5,229 nucleotides of DNA, from assembly GCA_011322515.1 (NCBI GenBank), contig DRMS01000372.1:1-5229 (forward strand). The letters are read 5' to 3'. The first letter of the stretch is position 1; every line of letters begins with the position of its first letter. A program made the translations under genes and the position numbers. The stretch is from Leucothrix mucor (lineage in GTDB: Bacteria; Pseudomonadota; Gammaproteobacteria; Thiotrichales; Thiotrichaceae). A model generated the notes under the pieces. That model was not told the DNA's origin, ran no database searches, and was given only the letters and a program-made list of their open reading frames with translations. Positions 1 to 4,817 of this stretch are shown here, piece after piece.

Positions 1-2
1 CG

Positions 3-707
3 CCAGATTTGATTATCGTTGCATCTTACCCTCACTATATTCCTGAGGCTGTTTTTTCAGCGGCTAAAATCGCGGCGGTAAATGCCCACCCCTCACTGCT
101 CCCTCATTATCGAGGAGCGAATCCTTATTTTCATGTGGTTAAGAATGGCGAGCAACAGACAGGGGTAACATTGCACTTACTTGATGAAAGCTTTGATACA
201 GGCAATATAATTAGCCAACAAAAATTTAAACTAAATACAACAGAAACAACAGGTTCATTAGAAAAAAGAACAACATCAGTCGTGGTGAGTGTTGTAACTG
301 ATTTTGTTAAACAAGTGCAAGCATCAGGTCTACCTAAAACACAAACGCAACCAACAGGTTCATACCTCAAAGCACCGCGTGTTAAATTACCCCTCCCCTT
401 GATTGACTGGAACTTGAGCGCAAAGCAAATAGATCAACTGATTCGCGCCGCCAATCCACATTATGCGATTAATACGCTACTAAATAATGAGCTTATCGTT
501 ATAGTTTCAGGAAGACCTGTTGAAAGTACCTCCAATAATAAAATAGCGGGGAAAATCGAAGCGATTGATGAGCAAGGTATGAGAGTATCAACAGCTAACG
601 GTGCCTATTTGGTTACCTCGCTATTATGTCCCTACTATTGGCATGGCGACCCCTTAGGAGCACTTAAATTGGGGTTGATTCAGCAAGGCGAATGTTTTCG
701 TCTTTAG
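3..707 (+). CDS. Fmt-like formyltransferase, C-terminal part (5' end outside window)
   Basis: The frame is open from the left edge and ends at TAG 705-707, giving 234 residues of a longer protein; roughly the first 75-80 residues of a typical family member are missing. Residues 1-8 (PDLIIVAS) are the usual strand before the active site. The catalytic triad of N10-formyl-tetrahydrofolate-dependent formyltransferases is visible: Asn27 and His29 in NAHPSLLPHYRG, and Asp65 in DESFDTG. The Asn-to-Asp distance of 38 residues equals that of E. coli Fmt (Asn106 to Asp144). A DWN motif near residue 137 begins an Fmt C-terminal-type domain. The family transfers a formyl group to an amino group of Met-tRNA, an amino sugar or another amine. 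The VASYPHYIP segment and divergent tail suggest a paralogue rather than housekeeping Fmt, so the substrate is unknown. No terminator follows, so transcription may run into the CRISPR array in the antisense direction. Confidence 0.88.
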   Translation, partial: PDLIIVASYPHYIPEAVFSAAKIAAVNAHPSLLPHYRGANPYFHVVKNGEQQTGVTLHLLDESFDTGNIISQQKFKLNTTETTGSLEKRTTSVVVSVVTDFVKQVQASGLPKTQTQPTGSYLKAPRVKLPLPLIDWNLSAKQIDQLIRAANPHYAINTLLNNELIVIVSGRPVESTSNNKIAGKIEAIDEQGMRVSTANGAYLVTSLLCPYYWHGDPLGALKLGLIQQGECFRL

Positions 708-721
708 CCATAGCATCGAGC

Positions 722-1954
722 TTTCTAAGCTGCCTATGCGGCAGTGAACGAAAAACAAGCTACAGCAAACAGTGATCATGTTTTCTAAGCTGCCTATGCG
801 GCAGTGAACTGTCAGTAAGCGATTGCAGGTTGCCTTTAGTCTTTCTAAGCTGCCTATGCGGCAGTGAACTGAAGATTAAGTATTCAATGCTAGAAAAAAG
901 ATTTCTAAGCTGCCTATGCGGCAGTGAACATTATCGCTGGCATGATGCATGCTGACAAGGATTTCTAAGCTGCCTATGCGGCAGTGAACAATTAATGCTA
1001 GGTAGATCGATGTCGATTTTATTTCTAAGCTGCCTATGCGGCAGTGAACAATCTCAAAACTGCCCTCATTTTACTTGTGTTTTTCTAAGCTGCCTATGCG
1101 GCAGTGAACTGTTGGCACATTCGATAGTCCCAACCCTCCTTTTTCTAAGCTGCCTATGCGGCAGTGAACTTAAAGAGATTACGCCTGAACATGATCTTTA
1201 CTTTCTAAGCTGCCTATGCGGCAGTGAACTAGCACCCTTCGGAAAATACACCGCCCGATCGTTATATTTCTAAGCTGCCTATGCGGCAGTGAACTTTTGT
1301 TTGGGAATTGGTTTAACCCAAAGACTTTTCTAAGCTGCCTATGCGGCAGTGAACGCGGCGGGTGCTTGGTTTGCCACGGGAGCAGGTTTCTAAGCTGCCT
1401 ATGCGGCAGTGAACCAACAAAGGCTGGTTGCAAAAAATACGCGACTTTTCTAAGCTGCCTATGCGGCAGTGAACTTGCAACGTTTGAGATTTTGGGGATC
1501 ATGATCTTTCTAAGCTGCCTATGCGGCAGTGAACGCAACAGGAGGTCTAACAGGCACGAGAACAGATTTCTAAGCTGCCTATGCGGCAGTGAACTAGTAC
1601 TTTCGTATATTTCAAATAATGCTTTATTTCTAAGCTGCCTATGCGGCAGTGAACTTTTGGGCATTGTAGAATCGGCGACAATATTATTTCTAAGCTGCCT
1701 ATGCGGCAGTGAACGAAATACAAATGAAGAAGGTTGGTTCTTTGTTTTTCTAAGCTGCCTATGCGGCAGTGAACAGAGACGCATTAGTAGAGTCTATAAT
1801 GACAGATTTCTAAGCTGCCTATGCGGCAGTGAACATTAACTCGTTTTGTAGCTTATGGTCATAGTTTTTCTAAGCTGCCTATGCGGCAGTGAACGCGGTT
1901 TTTCGAGTGTCGAAAAAAACCAATTTTTTCTAAGCTGCCTATGCGGCAGTGAAC
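722..1954 (-). CRISPR. Type I-F CRISPR array, 21 repeats and 20 spacers
   Basis: A 28-bp repeat occurs 21 times without a single change. Starts are 722 to 1202 in steps of 60, then 1267 to 1927 in steps of 60. Read on the minus strand, the repeat begins GTTCACTGCC, has the stem-loop CTGCC-GCATA-GGCAG and ends CTTAGAAA, the pattern of type I-F (Csy) repeats cut by Cas6f (Csy4) after the stem. This orientation sets the transcribed strand and places the leader to the right of 1954. Mature crRNAs would have an 8-nt 5' handle CUUAGAAA, a spacer and a 3' hairpin. Nineteen spacers are 32 bp; the one at 1230-1266 is 37 bp. No spacer is repeated and none clearly matches other sequence in the window. 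The leader-distal repeat (722-749) is not degenerate. No cas gene is visible, so interference would need Cas proteins encoded elsewhere. Subtype rests on the repeat alone. Confidence 0.98.
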
Positions 1955-1958
1955 TGTA

Positions 1959-1988
1959 ATTATCCTACACTATTTACTAATAAAACAA
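1959..1988 (-). promoter_or_regulatory. Candidate pre-crRNA promoter, array-proximal
   Basis: On the minus strand GATAAT (plus 1959-1964) matches the -10 consensus at 5 of 6 positions, and TTGTTT (plus 1983-1988) lies 18 bp upstream as a weak -35. Transcription would then start at the edge of, or inside, the first repeat, which is closer than usual. It is an alternative to the candidate at 2045-2076. Confidence 0.25.
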
Positions 1989-2010
1989 GTAATTAACCTA
2001 TATTTTTGTA

Positions 2011-2091
2011 TTTTTACCAATGAATTTTTAGCCAGCTCTATCTTATTGTATTTATTGAAGTTATTTTTAGTGTCAAAAACATTGGTAAAAA
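2011..2091. repeat. Perfect 12-bp inverted repeat in the CRISPR leader
   Basis: TTTTTACCAATG at 2011-2022 is the exact reverse complement of CATTGGTAAAAA at 2080-2091; 57 bp separate the arms. The distance is too long for a simple RNA hairpin, and a pair of protein-binding half sites fits better. The only TTGACA of the leader lies between the arms. Function is not known. Confidence 0.75.
2045..2076 (-). promoter_or_regulatory. Candidate pre-crRNA promoter inside leader
   Basis: A perfect TTGACA is read on the minus strand (plus 2071-2076). The -10 is uncertain: TAAATA (plus 2049-2054) has 16-bp spacing but a poor match, and TACAAT (plus 2045-2050) has a good match but 20-bp spacing. The whole candidate sits between the arms of the 12-bp inverted repeat at 2011-2022 and 2080-2091. 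Confidence 0.3.
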
Positions 2092-2143
2092 AAGGGTAAC
2101 GCAAACTAAAATTAACGACATAAGACAGACAAGATAAAGCTAC

Positions 2144-2167
2144 TTTTTTAGTAAATTATCTAAAAAA
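2144..2167. repeat. AT-rich 8-bp hairpin
   Basis: TTTTTTAG (2144-2151) and CTAAAAAA (2160-2167) are perfect reverse complements around an 8-base loop. With only one G-C pair the stem is weak as RNA. It may mark the outer limit of the leader or be a chance feature of AT-rich DNA. Confidence 0.35.
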
Positions 2168-2243
2168 TCGGCTTAGGGACTTTAAAGAAATAAAGTTATC
2201 CTATTGGGTAGGTATTTTGTTTCTGATTGGATTATCTCAAGAG

Positions 2244-2264
2244 AAGTACAGTCCACTTGTACTT
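2244..2264 (+). promoter_or_regulatory. Stem-loop upstream of speD
   Basis: AAGTACA (2244-2250) pairs with TGTACTT (2258-2264) around the 7-base loop GTCCACT. An outer CTC (2236-2238) can pair with GAG (2265-2267) across a 5-base bulge. No T-run follows, so it does not look like a terminator. It lies about 145 bp before speD, upstream of the best promoter, so it may be a DNA-level operator rather than a leader RNA element. Confidence 0.35.
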
Positions 2265-2350
2265 GAGCGAAGAAGTAAGAAAAGCTGAAAATGGTATGGA
2301 TAGAGCAAAACACAGAATTTGTTACAATCCAAAAATCTCGATCTTTTTAT

Positions 2351-2379
2351 TTGAAAAGTTCTATTACAACTCCCATAGT
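2351..2379 (+). promoter_or_regulatory. Candidate speD promoter
   Basis: TTGAAA (2351-2356) matches the -35 consensus at 5 of 6 positions. After exactly 17 bp comes CATAGT (2374-2379), which matches the -10 at 4 of 6. A transcript from near 2386 would have a leader of about 24 nt before the speD ATG. This also argues against the longer speD frame beginning at 2227. Confidence 0.4.
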
Positions 2380-2409
2380 AAGTCTAATTCAATCCTTAAA
2401 AGAGAAGCC

Positions 2410-2835
2410 ATGACCCAGCAAAATTGGCAACATTATAGAGACAATGATAAACAAACTAAGGATGATTTATTTATTGTGCAAGATGGGAAAACCTTTGCAG
2501 GCAGACATTTAATTATTGATCTATGGGAATGCCAGCAATTGGATAATCTCTCATTGATAGAACAAACCTTGCGTGATGCGGCAGATATTGCGGGGGCTAC
2601 CTTGCTTCATATTCATTTGCATCACTTTACCCCAAATGGCGGTGTATCTGGGGTTGCGGTGTTGGCAGAGTCTCATATTAGTATTCATACATGGCCAGAG
2701 CGTGGCTATGCTGCATTGGATATATTTATGTGCGGTGATACGCATCCAGAAAAAGCAGTTGAATTGCTTAAACAAAGGTTTAAGCCTCAACGAACTGATA
2801 TTAATACCCACCTACGAGGAGTCGTAACGACTTAA
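2410..2835 (+). CDS. speD: S-adenosylmethionine decarboxylase proenzyme (pyruvoyl type)
   Basis: This 141-residue proenzyme makes decarboxylated S-adenosylmethionine, the aminopropyl donor for spermidine synthesis. The family cleaves itself between Glu and Ser and turns the Ser into the pyruvoyl cofactor. Here the site is Glu87-Ser88 in LAESHISIHTWPE. His93 and Cys108 (FMCGD) lie 5 and 20 residues after it, the same spacing as Ser63, His68 and Cys83 of the Thermotoga maritima enzyme. The motif LLHIHLHHFTPNGGVSG (residues 65-81) is also typical. Size and motifs fit the short class (Bacillus/Thermotoga type), not the roughly 264-residue E. coli class. ATG 2410 is preceded by AGAGAAG; the frame continues upstream to TTG 2227, but the extra 61 residues resemble nothing in the family. 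It probably leads an operon, since the next ATG begins 2 bp after its stop. Confidence 0.96.
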   Translation: MTQQNWQHYRDNDKQTKDDLFIVQDGKTFAGRHLIIDLWECQQLDNLSLIEQTLRDAADIAGATLLHIHLHHFTPNGGVSGVAVLAESHISIHTWPERGYAALDIFMCGDTHPEKAVELLKQRFKPQRTDINTHLRGVVTT

Positions 2836-2837
2836 TA

Positions 2838-3620
2838 ATGAAAAATTTACGTAAAATGGAAACCTCTGATATAGAGAAAATTGTTGCAATTATTGAATCC
2901 CATGATGAGGATGATGCCGAAGAGGCAGAAGCTGGCTATCAACAAATGGGCGGTACTTATGATAATTATGTCTATGAAGTCAATGGCGAGACTCTCGGTG
3001 TTACGGGTTACTCAATCCCACCAGGATGTGAGCAAACCTACTGGCTATCATGGACTTATATTGATGAGGAGCATACCAATAAAGGGCATGGACGCAAGAT
3101 GTTGGGTGAGATTATTGCGCATATCAAACGCTCTGGTGGTAGAAAATTATTTGTAAAAGTGAGTGATTATGTTGACCCTGAAGAGGGTGCTATTTATGCG
3201 GCCGCTCTTCATCTCTATAAGGCGCTAGGTTTTGAAGTAGAAGTCACCCATAAGGATTTTTATGATGAGGATGAAGCTCAAATTATTTTAGGAATGCGTT
3301 TAAAAGATAAAGAATCAATAGAAATTGAAGAGGATAACAGTAATATACAGTTTGATGGGGTCTTTGAAATTTCTGAAACAGAAGATGCTTATAGTTTTAG
3401 TTGGAATGATGAGGGCGAAGTTCCTTTGGAGGTTGATGATATTCAAGTAGGCATTAATGCGGTTCAAGATGATGGCGCACGCGCAATTTTCCTTTCATTT
3501 CCTAGTAATTTAACGACGATTGAAGCACCTTTGCTACAATCAGGGTTTAAAAAAGCAGGAAGGCTTAAAGATTATTATGATGATGGGCTTGATGAGAAGC
3601 ATTATTCCCTTTATCTATAG
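2838..3620 (+). CDS. GNAT family N-acetyltransferase, possibly with a second degenerate GNAT-like half
   Basis: This 260-residue, strongly acidic protein has a GNAT domain in about residues 1-155. The acetyl-CoA-binding motif A is LSWTYIDEEHTNKGHGRKML (residues 70-89), with the GxG loop at Gly83-His84-Gly85. Thr80 stands where Arg or Gln is usual. Motif B is LYKALGFE (126-133). Residues 170-260 look like the later half of another GNAT fold, ending in SGFKKAGRLKDYYDDG (235-250), but without an acetyl-CoA loop I can see. The ATG lies 2 bp after the speD stop, and AGGAG (2817-2821) sits inside the end of speD, 16 nt upstream, so translational coupling is likely. Family knowledge suggests acetylation of an amine by acetyl-CoA. 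A polyamine substrate would suit the acidic surface and the neighbours but is inference; a protein or other amine is possible. Confidence 0.85.
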   Translation: MKNLRKMETSDIEKIVAIIESHDEDDAEEAEAGYQQMGGTYDNYVYEVNGETLGVTGYSIPPGCEQTYWLSWTYIDEEHTNKGHGRKMLGEIIAHIKRSGGRKLFVKVSDYVDPEEGAIYAAALHLYKALGFEVEVTHKDFYDEDEAQIILGMRLKDKESIEIEEDNSNIQFDGVFEISETEDAYSFSWNDEGEVPLEVDDIQVGINAVQDDGARAIFLSFPSNLTTIEAPLLQSGFKKAGRLKDYYDDGLDEKHYSLYL

Positions 3621-3639
3621 TTTTTCACATACAATAATT

Positions 3640-3692
3640 GCACCCTTCGACTCTGCTCAGGGTACAGCTCCCTGAGCGGAGTCGAAGGGTGC
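3640..3692. repeat. 53-bp palindromic intergenic repeat
   Basis: Two 23-nt arms (3640-3662 and 3670-3692) flank a 7-base loop. They are complementary except at 3654/3678, which is a U-G wobble in + strand RNA but an A-C mismatch in minus strand RNA. The core CTTCGACTC...GCTCAGGG resembles a class of dispersed palindromes seen in many bacterial genomes. There is no T-run after it (GGAAATTT follows), so it is not a classic intrinsic terminator, though so strong a stem could reduce read-through from speD-GNAT or protect the mRNA 3' end. Confidence 0.85.
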
Positions 3693-3716
3693 GGAAATTT
3701 AATAAATGAATGTCTA

Positions 3717-3722
3717 TATAAT
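3717..3722 (+). promoter_or_regulatory. -10 box of candidate lipoprotein gene promoter
   Basis: A perfect TATAAT lies just after the 53-bp palindrome; the region 17-18 bp upstream has no good -35. Transcription would start near 3729 and leave about 30 nt before ATG 3760. The box lies inside the upstream extension that begins at ATG 3706, which supports the later start. Confidence 0.4.
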
Positions 3723-3759
3723 CCTTAAAAATTATTTAACAAAAAAAGAGAACGAAGCA

Positions 3760-4419
3760 ATGAAATTAGCAAAACAACTTTTTATAACGTCAAGTCTAAG
3801 CGTTTTATTATTGACAGCGTGTGGCGGTGGTAATGAGACTACAGCGGAAGCGCCTAGAGCTAATCTAGAGCGTATTTTAGAAATTACAGCCAGTGAACTT
3901 AAGGAATTTGAAAAAAAGCATAAGGACACAACAAAAGAAAAAGCAATGGACGATTTTTCGCTATCGTTAGCGGAGACATTGAATGCAACAGAGCCAAAAG
4001 TTTATCCTAAAACATTGGGCGTTATTGCAGAAAAAGACGGTTCATTTACAGGCTTTGTTGACAAAAATGTAAATAAACTAAGAGACAGCGGCGAGCCTAC
4101 TGCGTTTAAAGTTGAAATTGATGGCGAGAAGCAAAAATTAATCGCATCGAATAGTGAGCGTTCAGCAGAAAGTGGTATAGGTGGCATGATGACGGGTCTG
4201 GCGGGTGGTATGATGATGGGTATGTTAATGGGTAGTTTAATGAATCGCCAAAGTTCAACAGGCACAAGACCTGGTGCAAATACTCCCCCAAGAAGATCAG
4301 CAAAAGCTGCGACTTCTGCGCGATCTAAATCTAAAAGTTCATCATCAAGTAGCAGTAGATCATCTGCACCCAGTGCAAGATCTCGTTCAGGATCGGGTAG
4401 CTTTTCTTCAGGAAAATAA
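3760..4419 (+). CDS. Predicted lipoprotein with Gly/Met-rich segment and Ser/Arg-rich tail
   Basis: I do not recognise a family. From ATG 3760 the product has 219 residues. It begins with a lipoprotein signal: Lys2 and Lys5, a hydrophobic core, and the lipobox LTAC with Cys21, followed by GGGN. The alternative ATG at 3706 would put 18 hydrophilic and mixed residues before the signal and overlaps a TATAAT box. Residues 34-75 look helical and charged; 76-130 look like a small soluble domain. Residues 139-161 are a Gly/Met-rich hydrophobic stretch (GGMMTGLAGG, MMMGMLMGSL) that could insert in a membrane or form a glycine-zipper contact. The tail (170-219) is basic and low in complexity, with a run of seven serines. 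The start has only a weak RBS (AAAGAG at 3745-3750 is distant). Position between speD-GNAT and a membrane SpeE suggests a role in the same module at the envelope, which is inference. Confidence 0.8.
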   Translation: MKLAKQLFITSSLSVLLLTACGGGNETTAEAPRANLERILEITASELKEFEKKHKDTTKEKAMDDFSLSLAETLNATEPKVYPKTLGVIAEKDGSFTGFVDKNVNKLRDSGEPTAFKVEIDGEKQKLIASNSERSAESGIGGMMTGLAGGMMMGMLMGSLMNRQSSTGTRPGANTPPRRSAKAATSARSKSKSSSSSSSRSSAPSARSRSGSGSFSSGK

Positions 4420-4429
4420 TAATATTGCG

Positions 4430-4454
4430 GGTCGGTAAAGTTTATATACCGACC
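4430..4454 (+). terminator. Hairpin after the lipoprotein gene
   Basis: GGTCGGTA (4430-4437) and TACCGACC (4447-4454) form a perfect 8-bp stem with a 9-base loop, beginning 10 bp after the stop codon. The position suits a transcription terminator, but no T-run follows, so it may instead be a weak terminator or an mRNA 3'-end stabiliser. Confidence 0.5.
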
Positions 4455-4458
4455 ACAG

Positions 4459-4656
4459 TACTAAAAATAGAGCTATCAACTTAAGAAAGTGGGACAGGAA
4501 AATTGTAGGTTGGGTTAGATTTTTTTGCTTGCAAAAAAACGTAACCCGACAATTGCTAGGTGCTGTGTCGGGTTACGTTATCTCGCTACGCTTGATAAGC
4601 TAACCCGACCTACACAAGATTTTTCCCATCTTAAATTGGTAACCTACTAAAAATAG
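4459..4656. repeat. 12-bp direct repeat flanking the REP-pair block
   Basis: TACTAAAAATAG occurs exactly at 4459-4470 and again at 4645-4656, on either side of the block that contains the REP pair. It could be a target-site duplication from insertion of that block, though 12 bp is long for small elements, or part of the repeat itself. Confidence 0.55.
4505..4613. repeat. Inverted pair of GTAG-type REP sequences (BIME-like)
   Basis: One REP-like unit begins with GTAG at 4505 and has arms GTTGGGTTA and TAACCCGAC (ending at 4550). The second lies on the opposite strand with its GTAG at 4613-4610 and its inner arm at 4566-4579. The outer arms 4505-4518 and 4600-4613 pair over 14 bp with one mismatch. 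The inner arms AACGTAACCCGACA (4538-4551) and TGTCGGGTTACGTT (4566-4579) pair perfectly. Further hairpins are TTTTTTTGC/GCAAAAAAA (4520-4539) and a short GCTT/AAGC (4590-4600). A GTAG or GTRG head is the known mark of REPs moved by RAYT (TnpA-REP) transposases; assignment here is by pattern only. Confidence 0.75.
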
Positions 4657-4733
4657 TTCTCTCGTAAAGACGCAGGGTATACAAAGGATATTTTTTATCT
4701 TTTCTTGGCGTACTCTGTGTCTTTGCGAGAGAA
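4657..4733. repeat. 77-bp palindromic repeat with 19-bp arms
   Basis: TTCTCTCGTAAAGACGCAG (4657-4675) and the arm at 4715-4733 are reverse complements at 17 of 19 positions, separated by 39 bp of AT-rich sequence. The CGTAAAGACGCAG type of core recalls dispersed non-coding repeats seen in many bacterial genomes. It shares no sequence with the adjacent REP pair, so it is a separate element. Confidence 0.75.
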
Positions 4734-4817
4734 TTTGTTTTCTGCCTAATACTATGAATTAACAGGCTGCCCCACCTTAAGTTAGTAACTGTTTTAATCT
4801 TTTAAGAGCCAAATCCC

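Larger units (their letters stand above)
1955..2100 (-). promoter_or_regulatory. CRISPR leader (AT-rich)
   Basis: This strongly AT-rich, ORF-free stretch directly abuts the newest repeat on the side from which the I-F repeat orientation predicts transcription. Leaders carry the pre-crRNA promoter and the signals that direct new spacers to the first repeat. The motif ATTTTTAG occurs twice (2024-2031 and 2063-2070), and TTTTTAG a third time at 2145-2151. The right limit is arbitrary, since AT-rich sequence continues towards speD. I did not find a clear IHF site by eye. Confidence 0.75.
2101..2350. other. Intergenic stretch between leader and speD promoter
   Basis: There is no convincing gene here. 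On the + strand a frame opens with TTG at 2227 and runs into speD, but its codons give a peptide unlike the start of any AdoMetDC. The stretch is AT-rich and holds two small stem-loops (2144-2167 and 2244-2264). An isolated TACAAT at 2323-2328 resembles a -10 box but has no -35 partner. Confidence 0.5.
4478..4783. repeat. Outer inverted repeat enclosing the intergenic repeat nest
   Basis: The left arm at 4478-4497 (AACTTAAG, 3 extra bases, GTGGGACAG) matches the reverse complement of the right arm at 4767-4783 (AACTTAAGGTGGGGCAG) at all but one aligned base. A third, direct copy related to the right arm lies at 4625-4643 (CCCATCTTAAATTGGTAAC, compare CCCACCTTAAGTTAGTAAC at 4771-4789). Thus two blocks, 4478-4643 and 4657-4789, each end in the same motif. 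This looks like a small non-coding mobile element, or successive insertions. No transposase gene lies between the arms. Confidence 0.6.

Noticed and set aside
1179..1784. Minus strand frame with a repeated SLPHRQLR motif
   Set aside because: Same cause: in-frame reading of the CRISPR repeat on the other strand, with no start signal or family likeness.
995..1839. Two + strand frames (995-1273 and 1297-1839) with a repeated LSCLCGSE motif
   Set aside because: They lie wholly inside the CRISPR array. The 60-bp period is a multiple of three, so the repeat is translated in the same frame each time; the break between them comes from the 37-bp spacer.
2227..2409. N-terminal extension of SpeD from TTG 2227
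   Set aside because: The 61 extra residues do not resemble the family, a plausible promoter (2351-2379) lies inside, and ATG 2410 gives a normal length.
3640..3692. 53-bp palindrome as a classic intrinsic terminator
   Set aside because: No T-run follows on either strand, and the arms are longer than usual; a dispersed palindromic repeat fits better.
3706..3759. N-terminal extension of the lipoprotein from ATG 3706
   Set aside because: It would put charged residues before a standard lipoprotein signal and overlaps a perfect TATAAT box.
3732..4303. Minus strand frames opposite the lipoprotein gene and opposite speD
   Set aside because: They are shadows of the real + strand genes, with no start signals and no recognisable motifs.
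4415..4540. Spacer 1415-1446 resembling the REP region near 4530 (GCAAAAAA followed by ACG)
   Set aside because: The likeness is limited to an A-run with short flanks and has an internal mismatch, so it is not evidence of self-targeting.
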